From the NCBI GenBank assembly GCA_026413225.1, contig CM048552.1, positions 208,519,553 to 208,583,552 on the forward strand: a stretch of DNA of 64,000 bases, written 5' to 3'. Made by a program: the position numbers and the translations under genes. The DNA comes from Otis tarda. Lineage: Eukaryota; Chordata; Aves; Otidiformes; Otididae. The notes beneath the pieces are model-generated. The model saw only the letters and a program-made list of their open reading frames with translations. It was not told the origin of the DNA and ran no database searches. Positions 24,301 to 54,100 of this stretch are shown piece by piece. Position 1 is the first letter of the stretch, and each line of letters begins with the position of its first letter.

Positions 24301-26321
24301 ATATGTATTTCGGTAGACAAATGGGTATAGGAATCAAATATCTATGTTGGTAGAATTACAATTTAGTTGTACATGCTAAGCCTCTGAGAAACTAGCTATC
24401 AAGCCATGAAGACCTTTGTTTTAATTTTAAAAAGCACTTTTTCTGCTTTGTTCTCAGAGTTTATTATTTTGCACAGAAGTACTAAAAAATGTTAATACTT
24501 CACTTAAAAGTTCAACCTTTTTAACTTGACACTCCAGGTTAAGAGTGAAGATAATGCCGTAAATCAAATTAATGATATCCCTGTGCTGGATTTTCCTACA
24601 TGATGGTAGAACAGCATTAGATTGTTAAAGTATTTTGCAGAGACTTCCTAGCTTAAAATTTTCTGAAGTTACTTTTAAATAAAGTTACTTTTAAAGTATG
24701 GAGGAAAGATAATGTTGTAGTCTTAATGTATTTATCTTAATTTAAAAGAACCGTATTTCACTGTTACGAGGTTCTTGAAGTTCGTGTGTTCAGTAAATTG
24801 TTGCAATAACCTCATTTATCTCTGTTACTCGAATAACTTTTCAGAGCTGTGAAATTTGCCAAGAGCAATTTGAACAATATTGGGATGAGGAAGAGGAAGA
24901 GTGGCACCTGAAGAATGCTATCAGAGTAGATGAAAAGGTAATATGATCTTACTTACATGTGATACTTATTTATTGTAAAAAAACCCAAAGAATTATAGGG
25001 GGTGAAAAAAAAAAAAGGCAGGGGGGAGGCCAAGTACTCTTTTTCTCCTGAAGGATTCCCCTGGTAGTTTTCCTGGCTTCCAAGTACATAAATATATCAA
25101 CCTTTGGAAGTGCGTGAAGTGCTGGTATCATGAGTAAAGGCTCACTAGCCTTCCCTTATACTGCAGTGCTAAAAGAGAAATTAATGTCTCTGTCTATGAG
25201 TGTGGATATTGATTCAGTTATTTCTGTATACAGCTGTACAGAAATAATTCCCAACACTTACCAGGGGACCCAACACATACCTTCTGTATTATAACCTTTC
25301 CTAAATAACAAACAAAATCTTTTCCCAGTTATATTTTACACTGTACTTGGCCTGCTCATACCATTGGTTTTCTAGGAAAATTGTGTGATATGTGTAATTG
25401 ACACTGTTCTGTTTATAACCAGCGATTCTGCTATTATTTATGTATTAAAATGTATAACAATTCTTTTTCAGATTTACCATCCATCTTGCTATGAAGACTA
25501 CCAAAATGTAAGTTGAATCAATCCTTCTTATTTTTTGAAGATTTTGCTTCTAGCTTGTTTGCTTGATCTCCGACTTCACAGGCAGCAGATGTGTTCTCCA
25601 TTTCTCTTGCCTATGACTAGACAAAGACTGGAAGGCCTTGGGCATGGCAAGTTCATAATTCAGAATTAGCTAAGATACATTTCTTGTGGTGTACTGTGAC
25701 AGCTTGTGTGTCATACACAGCTAAAGTGAAGCCATGGTTTGAAAACACATGATGCATTTATTGTTGAGTAATGTGTGTCATCTTAGGAATTTACCAAAAT
25801 GATGTAAAGGGGTGTTAGTGTGTGTTACATTTTTAGTGCTTTGGGAGTTACAGTTCCTCTGGGTAGCAGGGAATAGTTCACGGTAGTGAGTTAAGCATTT
25901 TGGCACTGCTTGGATGATACCTTTTCAAAGTAGCTGTGAAAAAGCAATGCTATTAAAGAACAAATCTGTTTTCTTAGGATCTTGATAAAGTGAAAGTTTG
26001 GATTTTGAGTGTCTGACAACATATTTGCATTTTGAAAAAGAGTAAAAGGGATAAAAGCTAAAAAGGGTTATTTTAATGCGTGTTAATGCAACATTAACTT
26101 TCACGTTGCAGACATCATCATTTGATTGCACGCCATCTCCCAGCAAGACTCCTGTAGAAAATCCACTAAACATAATGTTGAACATTGTCAAACAAGAAAC
26201 ACAAGAGTCTTGTGACTCACCTAAAGTCAAAGAAGAACCTGATGACACCCCTACTGCCTGTGCAGAAGAGAGCACACCTGCATCTACAGACATTAAAACA
26301 GAACCTGAAGAATCTGTTTAA
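6133..26321 (+). CDS. PCF11: PCF11, cleavage and polyadenylation factor subunit (16 coding exons)
   Basis: PCF11 is the scaffold of cleavage factor II. It binds the phosphorylated C-terminal domain of RNA polymerase II, pairs with CLP1, and promotes 3' end cleavage and termination in the nucleus. Joining the 16 exons listed separately gives 5,127 nt and 1,708 residues, with every junction GT-AG and in phase. Domains in order: CTD-interacting domain (about 15-145); Gln/Lys/Leu-rich helix (about 195-232); long charged region with an RS/KRR-rich patch (about 468-505); FEGP repeats (about 950-1210); first zinc finger with C1498, C1501, H1516 and H1520; second zinc finger with C1598, C1601, H1630 and C1633, flanking the acidic CLP1-binding segment. 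It is longer than the roughly 1,555-residue human form, through extra FEGP copies and a 54-residue exon 7 extension. The start was chosen by homology and its purine at -3. The family is not in doubt. Confidence 0.98.
8423..8472 (+). terminator. PCF11: Candidate intronic poly(A) signals in PCF11 intron 1
   Basis: AATAAA occurs at 8423-8428 and 8467-8472. The second is preceded directly by TGTA, and it is followed by U-rich and GU-rich sequence (8477-8580, with several TTTGT and TTGTAT blocks). PCF11 is known to limit its own expression by premature cleavage in its first intron, so this is the best candidate in the 4.8-kb intron. A transcript ending here would encode only the N-terminal part of the CID. 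Confidence 0.55.
10231..10285 (+). repeat. A-rich low-complexity stretch
   Basis: Degenerate (CAAAA)n-like sequence, AAAACCAGACAACCAAAAC and similar. Confidence 0.7.
11099..11224 (+). CDS. PCF11: PCF11 coding exon 2
   Basis: Residues 64-105, core of the CTD-interacting domain (SEKLPVMYLMDSIVKNVGRE). Acceptor CTCCAG|GCT, donor AAG|GTATAT, phase 0 at both ends. Confidence 0.97.
11225..13501 (+). other. PCF11 intron 2
   Basis: 2.3 kb of AT-rich sequence with no exon, repeat family or RNA gene that I recognise. The acceptor is TTGTTTTAG|GTG. Confidence 0.7.
13502..13690 (+). CDS. PCF11: PCF11 coding exon 3
   Basis: Residues 106-168, end of the CTD-interacting domain and linker (RKSLFKLRSTWDDIFPLKKL). 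Donor TCG|GTAAGT, phase 0. Confidence 0.97.
14075..14266 (+). CDS. PCF11: PCF11 coding exon 4
   Basis: Residues 169-232. A Ser/Thr/Pro-rich linker is followed by a strongly helical Gln/Lys/Leu segment (QLLELQQKKLELELEQTKAQ). Donor TTG|GTGAGT, phase 0. Confidence 0.97.
15102..16210 (+). CDS. PCF11: PCF11 coding exon 5
   Basis: Residues 233-602. Lysine and serine-rich disordered region with repeated RDPRL motifs (NRDPRLNR, KRDPRLKR, VRDPRR) and an RS-type basic patch (RKRSRSRSPKARSPSTHSPK). Acceptor TATTTCAG|GCT. It ends with a split codon (phase 2), donor AAA|GTAAGT. Confidence 0.97.
16476..16665 (+). CDS. PCF11: PCF11 coding exon 6
   Basis: Residues 602-665, with the conserved run SPRAPKQQHRLSVDANLQIP. 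Acceptor CTTTCAG|CTC, donor AAG|GTAATA, phase 0. Confidence 0.95.
16763..17405 (+). CDS. PCF11: PCF11 coding exon 7 (with optional extension)
   Basis: Residues 666-880. Contains the conserved block VAHQIRQLFQYQEGKHRCNV and LSDAELTYYEHKAKLKRTQV. The distal donor CTG|GTATGT at 17406 includes a 162-nt tail (17244-17405, residues from about 826). A second donor, GAG|GTTCTA at 17244, has the same phase and would remove 54 residues, giving a join (KGARGVREE) closer to the short human form. Confidence 0.93.
17494..18989 (+). CDS. PCF11: PCF11 coding exon 8 (FEGP repeats)
   Basis: Residues 880-1378. After VREEPRSPFSE it encodes more than 20 copies of RFEGP/RFDGP, then a Gly/Pro/Gln-rich stretch with RFD and FNGP motifs. 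Known from human PCF11 as a low-complexity region methylated on arginine. Acceptor CTTTTAG|GTG, donor CAG|GTAAGA, phase 0. Confidence 0.96.
18078..18395 (+). repeat. PCF11: Coding minisatellite, four 60-bp and two 39-bp units
   Basis: Units start at 18078, 18138, 18198 and 18258 (60 bp, GGLRFEGPHGQPLGPHGQPG type), then 18318 and 18357 (39 bp, GGLRFEGPHGPSG type). All keep frame. Units differ mostly by synonymous or conservative changes. Confidence 0.85.
19268..19806 (+). mobile_element. CR1 LINE, 3' end, in PCF11 intron 8
   Basis: A 5'-truncated CR1 in the sense direction. It starts with the end of the reverse transcriptase frame (CTCACCTGAAGTACTGCATC) and ends with the typical 3' tail (GGTCCCTTCCAACTC, then ATTCTGTGATTCT). 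It retains no intact ORF and an A-run interrupts it at about 19592. Close in sequence to the CR1 at 59095-59746. Confidence 0.9.
20889..20976 (+). CDS. PCF11: PCF11 coding exon 9
   Basis: Residues 1379-1408 (split), Gly/Gln/Pro-rich (YGQGQQYLPNPGGFVQNPAG). Acceptor TTCACAG|GTT, donor CAG|GTGTGT, phase 1. Confidence 0.95.
21675..21794 (+). CDS. PCF11: PCF11 coding exon 10
   Basis: Residues 1408-1448, conserved DVNELFAKLLSTGILKLSKT helix. Acceptor CCCCAG|GAG, donor CAC|GTATGT, phase 1. Confidence 0.95.
22313..22418 (+). CDS. PCF11: PCF11 coding exon 11
   Basis: Residues 1448-1483, acidic run (EEEDDDHEDQNVPDLTNFTV). Acceptor TTTCTAG|AAG. The donor ACA|GTGCGT is fixed by the reading frame of exon 12. 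Confidence 0.93.
23045..23228 (+). CDS. PCF11: PCF11 coding exon 12, first zinc finger
   Basis: Residues 1483-1544. C-x2-C at 1498/1501 (CYSCGMRF) and H-x3-H at 1516/1520 (HLDWH). Acceptor TTTTGTAG|GCG, donor ACA|GTAAGT, phase 0. Confidence 0.97.
23702..23857 (+). CDS. PCF11: PCF11 coding exon 13
   Basis: Residues 1545-1596 (DWIEFEEIADLEERAKSQFF), the conserved helical part between the zinc fingers that contacts CLP1 in the family. Donor GAG|GTAACT, phase 0. Confidence 0.97.
24845..24937 (+). CDS. PCF11: PCF11 coding exon 14, second zinc finger
   Basis: Residues 1597-1627. C-x2-C at 1598/1601 (SCEIC), then the acidic loop YWDEEEEEWHL. Donor AAG|GTAATA, phase 0. Confidence 0.97.
25472..25507 (+). 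CDS. PCF11: PCF11 coding exon 15 (36-nt microexon)
   Basis: Residues 1628-1639 (IYHPSCYEDYQN), giving the last two zinc ligands H1630 and C1633. Acceptor TTTTTCAG|ATT, donor AAT|GTAAGT, phase 0. Skipping it would keep frame but destroy the second zinc finger. Confidence 0.95.
26112..26321 (+). CDS. PCF11: PCF11 coding exon 16 and stop
   Basis: Residues 1640-1708 and TAA at 26319-26321. Contains three matches to the SUMO consensus (IVKQE, KVKEE and DIKTE) in an acidic tail. Acceptor TTGCAG|ACA. Confidence 0.96.
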   Translation, partial: TSSFDCTPSPSKTPVENPLNIMLNIVKQETQESCDSPKVKEEPDDTPTACAEESTPASTDIKTEPEESV

Positions 26322-26397
26322 ATAAACTGAGGTGTGAATTTTTTTTTTACAGAACAGCTGCTGTGTTAACTCTGGAAGGCAAATACTTTTTATATGA

Positions 26398-26598
26398 AAT
26401 AAAAATGTTCAACTGAGGCAGGGCCTCAACTACTGTTTGGTTAATAAATACATTTTTGTATTTGAATTTCTTATTGCCTGCACAGTTTCAGGTGTCATTG
26501 TGTGAAAGTTCTGTAGATGCGTGAAAATTTAATGGAATGAAACGGTATATGTAAAAAATGTACAATTTTCACTTGTGGAAATGTAAATTATAAATAAA
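26398..26598 (+). terminator. PCF11: PCF11 3' UTR poly(A) signals
   Basis: AATAAA at 26398-26403, 26443-26448 and 26593-26598. The last is followed by a TATATATGGAGTGTAATG stretch and is the most likely main site. A further AATAAA at 27232-27237, followed by TGAGTGTTAG, could end a longer form. Confidence 0.7.
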
Positions 26599-26809
26599 AG
26601 ATATTTTTGCTATATATGGAGTGTAATGTTTATGCACACCATCAAATGAAGACAGTGTTTCTGTACTTTTTTCAGTTTAAATGGAATTTAAAATAATTTT
26701 TGCTCAATAAGATTCAGAAAAATGAAAGCCAATAACTTCCATCAGTTATCCCATAGGTGGGTTATCAAGGGAGGCAGTGCAGGAACTTCTCAGACAGACA
26801 ACCCTAGAT

Positions 26810-26931
26810 TTCTTTTCTTTCTTTTTTTTTTTAAAAGTTACTTGAACAAACTTACATATCCAGATATTAAAAAAAAAAAAACCCAAACAAAAAAACCACA
26901 AACAAAAAAAAAAAACCCAAAAAGACAGTTC
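26810..26931 (+). repeat. T-rich and A-rich low-complexity stretches
   Basis: T-run at 26821-26832 and A/C-rich (AAACCCAAAC-like) sequence at 26868-26931, downstream of PCF11. Confidence 0.7.
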
Positions 26932-28430
26932 TAGGTAGAAGAGGGAAATGTAACAAACCAAGAGGAGTGCTTGATTTTGAACACAAGTGCCAACAAACAA
27001 TTAACAAACCAGGATGCCTGGTAGTTAAGACATTTTTAATGATTTTTTTTTTTCTTTTCATTAGTCAAACATAAGAATTTAATACAGCTGAACAAACTTT
27101 TCTTTACATTACAGGGGGGAATGAATGTAAGAATGCTCATTTGAAACATGAATAACTTTTTTTTTTTGTTGCTTATGACTGGACTTAGATGGTAAACCAG
27201 ATATCCTGAGATGTTAATATTTCTTAAATATAATAAATAAAATTAAGCATATATTTGAGTGTTAGTCTCTTCCTTTCAGTAATGGGTTTGTGTGACTGGT
27301 ATGTTTGTGCGATTGGAAATAAGTAATAGAGTTGTGTGTCTTAGGACAATATTTTAGTTCAAATTAATATTTTATTTACTCTGATTGTATAGTGCATAAT
27401 TTTTAAAGCTGCTGGGAGCAAGACATAAGCACTAAAAGAGCAATGTCCCAGTCCTAGTGTATGAATAAAATTAAATAATCAGCTGTGAAGGTGATTGTTG
27501 TTGGCTGCAACACTTCTTCCCATCTTCACAAGCAGGCTTCAAGTAGTTTTTAAGATGTGAATAATTTCTTGACTCTTGTATTAAGGTTGTAGCTGTAAAT
27601 CTGAGTATGCCCTGTTACAGATGTCACCCTTAAAAATATCTTTCAGTTAAGGGAAAGTCTAGAGGAACAAGAATACTTGGGAGGCTGATCAGGGCTAAGT
27701 GTGCCTGTGCTGCTGTGTGTAACTGCTGGCTGTGCTGCGGGGGGGTTACTGCTGTGTCACCTGTTACAACTTCTTCCTGCAGCAGGGATACAGGCTCGGC
27801 CCCTTGACACTTTGTGTCCTGGAGGACTGTGAGCTTCTCTTAAATCATACAAATTGAAATTCAGAGGACACTGAGTGGTGATGGGAGGTCTTTAAATATG
27901 TAGAAGGCTGTTAGCAAAAAGGAACAAATTGCTCTAGCAGGCATAGAACAAAGATCTGTAAGTTGCAGCAGGAGGATTTATGGCAACTTTATAATGACAT
28001 GGATAATTAAGTACTAACTGGACCTTATTTGGTCCATGTAATTATCAGTGGAGACCTGTAAAGCTGATTGGGAAGGGTCCATCCTGCCTGGAAGCAGGAC
28101 TGTGGAAATGCAGGGTGGATTTTCTTTGCCCCATCAAAGGAACCCAGCATCGCTCCAGGGCACCAGCTGGTTTTGGGTATGTGGGGCTGAGGAGCAGGAC
28201 TATGTAACTGCTCCCCTTGTACCCTAGGGACATCTTAGTGCAGAGAGACACGTATGCAAATCGGAACTGGAGTCGAGTCATCCCGCAGAGGGAGTATAAA
28301 CAGGTTAAATATCTCTCGGTCAATACATCACGAGATGAGAATAGATACTGCTTATCGCTGATGCCCTTCTCCCTGGGGAGTGCCATGAAGATACTAGCCC
28401 AGGGCTGCCAAAAAGGTGCCACAGAGCCCC
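26931..28430. other. PCF11-ANKRD42 intergenic DNA
   Basis: About 1.5 kb with no gene seen apart from a distal AATAAA (27232-27237) that could serve PCF11. The two genes are head to tail, with 2.5 kb between the PCF11 stop and the ANKRD42 ATG. Confidence 0.65.
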
Positions 28431-28735
28431 CACGCCCTCTTTCTCCCGTTTTCCTACCCCCTCGTGCGCTACAGCCACCCACGGGCAGCTCCTACGGGCG
28501 AACCCTACCCCCAAATACGCCGGGCAGCCCCCTCTCCCCACGACGGACAGCGGGCTCGGCCGCCCCGGCCCCGCGCTCCCCCGTCGCCCACCCAGGCGCC
28601 ATGGCCGCCCCCGCGGGGCCCGCACCGCCTCTCCCGCCATGGCCGCCATTTTGCTGCCGTCGCCGCCTCCGCCTCCCCGTGGGGAAGGGCGCACTGCGCC
28701 CATAGCAACCCCTCTGCGGCGTCGGGCGCAGGGAG

Positions 28736-28757
28736 AAGGAGGAGGAGGAGGAGGGTG
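28736..28757 (+). repeat. ANKRD42: (GGA)n tract in the ANKRD42 leader
   Basis: Six to seven GGA triplets about 70 bp before the start codon. Confidence 0.8.
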
Positions 28758-28824
28758 CGGCGAGTGAGGCAAGCTCCCGGGGAGAGTGGCGGGCTCCCGG
28801 CCGCTTCTGCTGTGAGGGGCCGCC

Positions 28825-48197
<19,373 letters not shown>

Positions 48198-48384
48198 GGA
48201 ATGAAGCTCCGACAAGGGGCAGGCAGACTGTGGAAGGAGAATGGCAAGATTCTAGACAATGTGAAGTGTTTGTGTAGCCCTGCTCCACAGATGAGTTGTG
48301 GTTCTCTGCATTTCACTGAACTTTTTTTTTTGGTTCTCTGGGATAGAAAATATTTTTAAATCACAGCAGCAGCATTTTTTTATT

Positions 48385-48390
48385 ATTAAA
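48385..48390 (+). terminator. ANKRD42: Possible ANKRD42 poly(A) signal (ATTAAA)
   Basis: ATTAAA 188 bp after the stop, followed by an A-run. No AATAAA was seen nearer. Confidence 0.35.
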
Positions 48391-49189
48391 AAAAAAAAAA
48401 AGCAGAGTCCGGGTAATATTTTAGCGACAGCTTTGCAAATTATGAGGTGATGTTTTGGGAGTTAACTGCAGCAATGTCATAGCCCCTCCTAGGTCTGAGG
48501 AAAGTAGCCCCACCTACCTCATCTATTTTGTTCCACTACTTTAGGAGGGAAAAAAACCCCAGCACCTAAAAACCTCCTAAAATAATCAGATAAGACCTCC
48601 AGTGTGGAACCAGAATGGAGTCTCTGGGAGAGGTACTTCTCAGCTGCAGAAAGGTGCCAGGCCCCTTGATTTTCAGCTTCAAGTTGTCTCTAAATAAGCC
48701 AGGAGGTGCCAGATGAACGGCAGCGGTGGGCCTCCGAGTCTGGCTCAGGGATGCAGCGTTCACTAAGTTATGGGGCATGTTGTGGTCAGAAATGGCAATC
48801 CCAACCTCTCGTCCACACCTAACAAATGCTTCATGACTTCACCTATAAAGATTTTTCTCTCATCTGTGTGCTATTGTGAAGTTCTTTTCCCTTTGGAACC
48901 CTCATTGTGTGTAGTATTTTGAGAGTTTTGATTTCAGTAAGAAAACCTTGCACTTACAGGTTAATTTACTAGTGCTTGAATCCTGGCCTGCTCTCTCCTT
49001 GCCCACCAAAGGAAATTTAATCTCTGAGAATTTCAAAGGTATGGAAAAAAATAATCAATGTTTCTGTGTGCACAGACCGAGGGAGAGGCAGGCTGACCAG
49101 CAGTGTAAGCCTTGTATCAGAGCTGAAGAGAAATTCAGTCTCCAGAGCCCACTTCAGTGTGCAGGGATGATGGTGTGTCCAAAAGGAGA

Positions 49190-49596
49190 GCAATGATGAA
49201 GGGTCTAGGACATAAGTCTTACGAAGAGGTTGTTTAGCCTGGAGAAAAGGAGGCTGAGGGGAGACCTTACTGTGCTCTACAACTCCCTGACAGGAGGCTG
49301 TAGCCAGGCAGGTGTCAGTCTCTTCTCCTAAGTAAGGAGTGATAGGACATGAGGAAATGGCCTCAAGTTGCACCAGCGGAAGTTCAGGTTGGATATTGGG
49401 AAAAATTTATTTACTGAAAGAGTGGTCAGGCACTGGAACAGGCTGCCCAGGGAAGTGGTGGAGTCACCATCCCTGGAGGTATTGACAAGACCAGTGGATG
49501 TGGAACTTCGGACACAGTTCAGTGGTGACCTGACGGTGTTAACAGTTGGACTCGATGATCTTAAAGGTCCTTTCTAATCTAAATGATTCCCTGATT
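49190..49596 (+). mobile_element. CR1 LINE 3' end
   Basis: Typical CR1 3' region: AGCCTGGAGAAAAGGAGGCT, CACTGGAACAGGCTGCCCAG, GTGGTGGAGTCACCATCCCT, and the tail TTGGACTCGATGATCTTAAA. Plus orientation, 5'-truncated. Confidence 0.92.
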
Positions 49597-50021
49597 CAGA
49601 GCAGCTCAGAAACGGTTCCAGCTTACAAGAAGATGGATTTGTACATGCAACAGTTACAACAGCCACCAGCGGCTGCCAGCACCCATCCCTATCTGATAAA
49701 CGCACAGACAACAGAAAAAGCAGCCTCAGCTCCCAGTGTCACAGCACTGGGCCTGCTGTAAGAGCCATTTTTACAGCCTGGTAATCTGTATTCAGCTCTC
49801 AGACAGTCAGATAGCAAATATAAGAAATAATTTTATTTTCTTAAATGAAGATGATAAATAATTTAACGCACAGAATAGAGGAAGTTCAGCAAGTTCAACT
49901 GTAAACAGAATAAAACTGCAATTAAAAAATGCCACTACTCAGTGCTACATACTCTTTAGCCCATAAAGGGCCTAATCTTAAGAGTTTCTGGATTAAACGG
50001 CTTTTTTTTTTTAATTATCAT

Positions 50022-50027
50022 TTTATT
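50022..50027 (-). terminator. CCDC90B: Candidate CCDC90B poly(A) signal
   Basis: Minus-strand AATAAA 1.1 kb after the CCDC90B stop. Several other AT-rich hexamers compete, so the choice is uncertain. Confidence 0.35.
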
Positions 50028-51131
50028 AAAAGAATCAAACCAAGCCTATGCATTTGTACTGAACAAGGTGTAACTGCTTCAGTTTTGGAAAGCATCCACC
50101 TGCCATGTCCCATCTCTGCAACCAGAGTTGTGAAGTCCTTGCAGAAGGCAGAGAGGGGTCATCACCAGAAGTCAGGGAGTCAGCGTGTCCCACAGGATTA
50201 CAGAACAGTCCGGAGGGGTGTGGAGACGGGAGGAGGAGGACCACCACCACTGAGACACTGAGTATTTCCATGTTACAGGCCAGATCCTGTGCCCAGAAAA
50301 TACATGAGGGTTGACTGGAAATATTCGCCACTACTTGGAGGAAGGAGTTAAGAGCACTTATCTGCCCCAGGGCTGCACACAGTTGCTGAGAGTGGAGGCA
50401 TTTCCCCTTGGAAAGATAAGGACAGAGAAGTTCTCCCATTCTGTTGACCTCTGAGGTTACGGAAATTGCAAAAGATGCTAAAAAAATAAATTTTTGGAGA
50501 TATTTTAGTTCTACATGAAATTTTTAAGTTCATGTAAACCAGTTTTCAAGAAAAACAAGGATATTGTTGGAGTGTGTGTTTATATATAAAAAAAAAACCC
50601 AAAGGACCAGGCTTCAATCCATCAGAAAAGAGAGGAACAGACTGAAGGCAAAAATCCAGATCCTATATTTAAGATTAATTTACTTGAATCAGAGTAGATC
50701 TGCTGGAATCTGGTATTAGTAACCCCATACTGGGAATACTAACTCGGGAACTGTATTCCTATTTCAAGGGCTTATCAAATGTTTAATATTTCCATTTCAA
50801 GAGGAGTTGAGAGTGACAATGTTCCACTGACAATATTCCAAAAGAAAACAAAATTAATTCTAAAACACATTAAGAAACATTTTCTTGTTAAGCGCAAGTC
50901 CTTTGAAATAAAGAGTATTCAATAGGGGACAATGAAACATTATTTGCCTACTTCCTCCCCAATTATTTTGATCTTTAGTGTTACATATTCAGAAAACATT
51001 TTTAGTGCACAGTAAGAGTACCAAAACAAAAAGGTGCCAAGGTTATCTACAGCGCAAACATGATTGTCTAACTGATGCTGCCCGGGTGGCCTCTTCTCCA
51101 TCTGTACTTGATGTGGTCATTCCATTTAGAT

Positions 51132-51187
51132 CTACTTCCAGAACCTGTAAAATCCCAGTGCTATTGCTAAGCAGGTGAATACTGAAG
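51132..51187 (-). CDS. CCDC90B: CCDC90B coding exon 9 and stop
   Basis: Residues 241-258, transmembrane helix [18 protein letters not shown], then TAG at 51134-51132. The acceptor is preceded by an unbroken U-tract (T11-13 then AACAG). The split Ala codon completes correctly from exon 8. Confidence 0.95.
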
Positions 51188-54100
51188 CTGTTAAAAAAAA
51201 AAAAAGGAAGGAAATAATTAGCTGAATGCTAAATTGTATCACCTTCTACATACAGGAAATTAACTGCAAACAAATGGAAGAATGATAACTCTAGAGCGGA
51301 GCCTCCTAAACTTCCTGAATTGCTCCAGGTGCGACAGAATACTTTTAGAAGACGATGACTTTGTCTTAGGTGCAATATCCCGCACAGTAGCATGGCCCAG
51401 GCGCTGAGACGGAAGGTCAGATTCAGCAACCTGAGGAGCTCTGTTTTCAAGCACACATCTGAATAAATACGCTGGATAATACAGAGCAGAACAGGCTACA
51501 GCAACTTTTGCTGTTGTCACCCATCTATTGGAAATTGTATTACAGGAGAGATGGCTGTACCAGGTCTGGCACAAGACATAATTAAAATTATTTTCCGCTG
51601 AACAAAATGACAATGAACTAACAATAGACACATCTGACCCAGCACTAGGATATCTAGGCAGCACCTCTGAAGCCTGATGAGTTGTCTTTCAGATTTGTTA
51701 AGCTGCTGTTTCAATTAGTGTTAGAATAAAGCTAATTATGTTTCCCTTTCAGCTTGTTCTCACTTCCAAATGTAATGTGTTCCTCTCTTTTTATCCAGCT
51801 CCAATAGAATAAAAATGTCCCTGGTTATGTCAATATTGAGAAGACAATCTCAAATCAGACTAAAATGTGTTTTCCTTGGCAGGGGGAAGTACCGGTGCTG
51901 TCACACTGAAGCTGTGTGTCTGTGGAGGCCTGAACGGGAGGCAGAACTGGTGGCTCTCAGACTCATCCTGAGCATCAGCAAACTGTCAGGGTAACTTAAA
52001 CGGCCTTGGGAGAACTTCTGCAGGAACTCTGCCACACAAATGGCTGCCCTGCACCAAGCACAGGTACTGTCAGACTAGACAAGGTATTTAGGCTTTTTTT
52101 TTTTTAATCATGTCCTTATTCCTCCTAATCCCCGTTCTGGGCACAATCATAGTCCAACTGCAGAAGTGTCCACATGTTCCCGTCTCTTCTGTGTTCTACA
52201 TCACATTTCTTGCAGTTGGGGGGATCTACCCCACCCCATCATAGTTGTCTGCTGTTCCACAACTGACTTCTTGAATTCACTTTGCATATCCTCTTGAATA
52301 AAATGTTATACATCCAAAATACAATACTGGTACTCACCTCCTTGCCTATCACATACCTGCCAAATAACGTATTGTATCCAATTTATTTGATTCCATAAGC
52401 GTTTTTAAGGAAGCTATTTCCGTGTCAATTTTATTACTGATTTCTGAGATAACACTGTTGGTACTTGAATCCTGAAACAGTAAAGACAGCATACATTTGA
52501 CAATGATCTCTAGCTTTTTCAGCTTTGAAAAACCAAACAGGAATACTGTGCTACTACCAACAAGAAAGAAACAAACTTCTAACCTATCACTGAAAGCAAA
52601 ATACGTAACCGGTTAAGAGACCTTAGGAGAGACAGAACAGCATTTAATAGATTCCAGGAAGAATACTGAAGAAAAAGATAGAAAAAGGGAGAACTCAGAT
52701 CATACAGACTTTTGTCTCCGATATGCCAGTGCCTCCCTAAAGGAAGCACTCAACAGTGCATAGATAGTATCCCTAAATTTTTGCAAAACAAAGGTTTAAG
52801 CATTCACAAGCCATATCCAGAAAAGGGAGACGATGCTGAAGGTGGGACATGTCCATCTTCAGGCTCTTAGTCTCCAGCGCCCGCTAGCAGCTTTGAGGAC
52901 TTCCAGCCCTTGAAACACTTGTTTTGCTGCAGGCACCTGAAAAAGCTATTAACTTGCACAAAAGTCTGGGGTTTATGTAACATGCAACATGTAACTGAAC
53001 CTTGCTAAATACAAACCCAGCTTTGCTCAAAACTTACTTTTTTATGAAACTCTGTAGTTGCTTCCATCAGCTTCCTCTCCTGATCTGTAAACTGCGGATG
53101 AAAAGATAAATTACAATTGTAGTAATGGAAACCAAGACAGAGAACTGACAGGAGTATCTTCATAGACCAGCTTACCATATCTGTCACTCTGCTCCTTTCC
53201 AGGTTTATGTCTAGCTTGCTGTCAGCTCGGATTTTACCGGTTTCATTCTTTAAAGCAAATAAAGATTATGAAAATAACTATTTAGTTTTCCTAATAGGAG
53301 TGAGGAGCTACTTGCTGTTTACTTACCATTAGCTGCTGTTTAACTTGATCTAATTCAATTTTCATTTTCTAAGTGCAGAGGAGAAAAAAAAAAAAATCTT
53401 ACAAATTCAGAAAACTGCTGACCACATTAATCAGTCATGTAAGCGTTACCACTGCATGCACACAATTATTCTTCCATAATTTTTCTCCCAATAGAGCAAT
53501 TTGTTCTCGATTAAACATTCTAACTAGTGTGTTCAATCTGTATAGCCCTGTATAATCTGCTGGGAAATTTGCTCAAAATAAAGGGATTATTTTTTAACAA
53601 TGATGACCTTGTTATTCTTAGACTAAAGAAAGCAGAAAAATACCAAAATGCTGTCAAGCAAAACCAAAATGTGTCTCAGTCACCATTAATTAAATTGTGG
53701 CAAAGAAACAGCTGACTACTCTCCCTGCATTGTACGGTTAATGTGGACAAGACTGTGCCAGAATCACCCTTAAATAAAAATCCAGAAGATGATTTTAAGA
53801 TGTGTAGATTTTCTTTTCTTTACAGAAGAACTGAGCAAGTCTTATCACATGAAATATCTTTTCACATGACCACAGAAGCTATAATCTACAAACACTTCAA
53901 CTCTGATAACAGTACCCATCATTACTTTTACAATCGTATTCTGTTCCGCAAAAATGTACAACAGGTATGACCCATATATTAGTTTAATTGCTTAATATAA
54001 AATATCTGTTAGTACCTCATTCTCTGCTCTCAAGTTTGCAAATTCACTTTTCTCTAGGATGACCATATCTTTTCGAATGGAGTCCAAATGTGCCATTATC

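Larger units (their letters stand above)
48400..51131. other. Convergent intergenic region and CCDC90B 3' UTR
   Basis: ANKRD42 and CCDC90B converge across 2.9 kb. This holds a CR1 end (49190-49596) and the CCDC90B 3' UTR with minus-strand AATAAA candidates at 50022-50027 and 49832-49837 (TTTATT on the plus strand). No other gene seen. Confidence 0.6.

Noticed and set aside
49368-49577. 69-codon open frame
   Set aside because: Lies in a CR1 3' end.
51229-51664. Overlapping minus-strand open frames in CCDC90B intron 8
   Set aside because: Tested as a source of the last exon, but the true exon with the transmembrane helix is at 51132-51187. These frames show no similarity.
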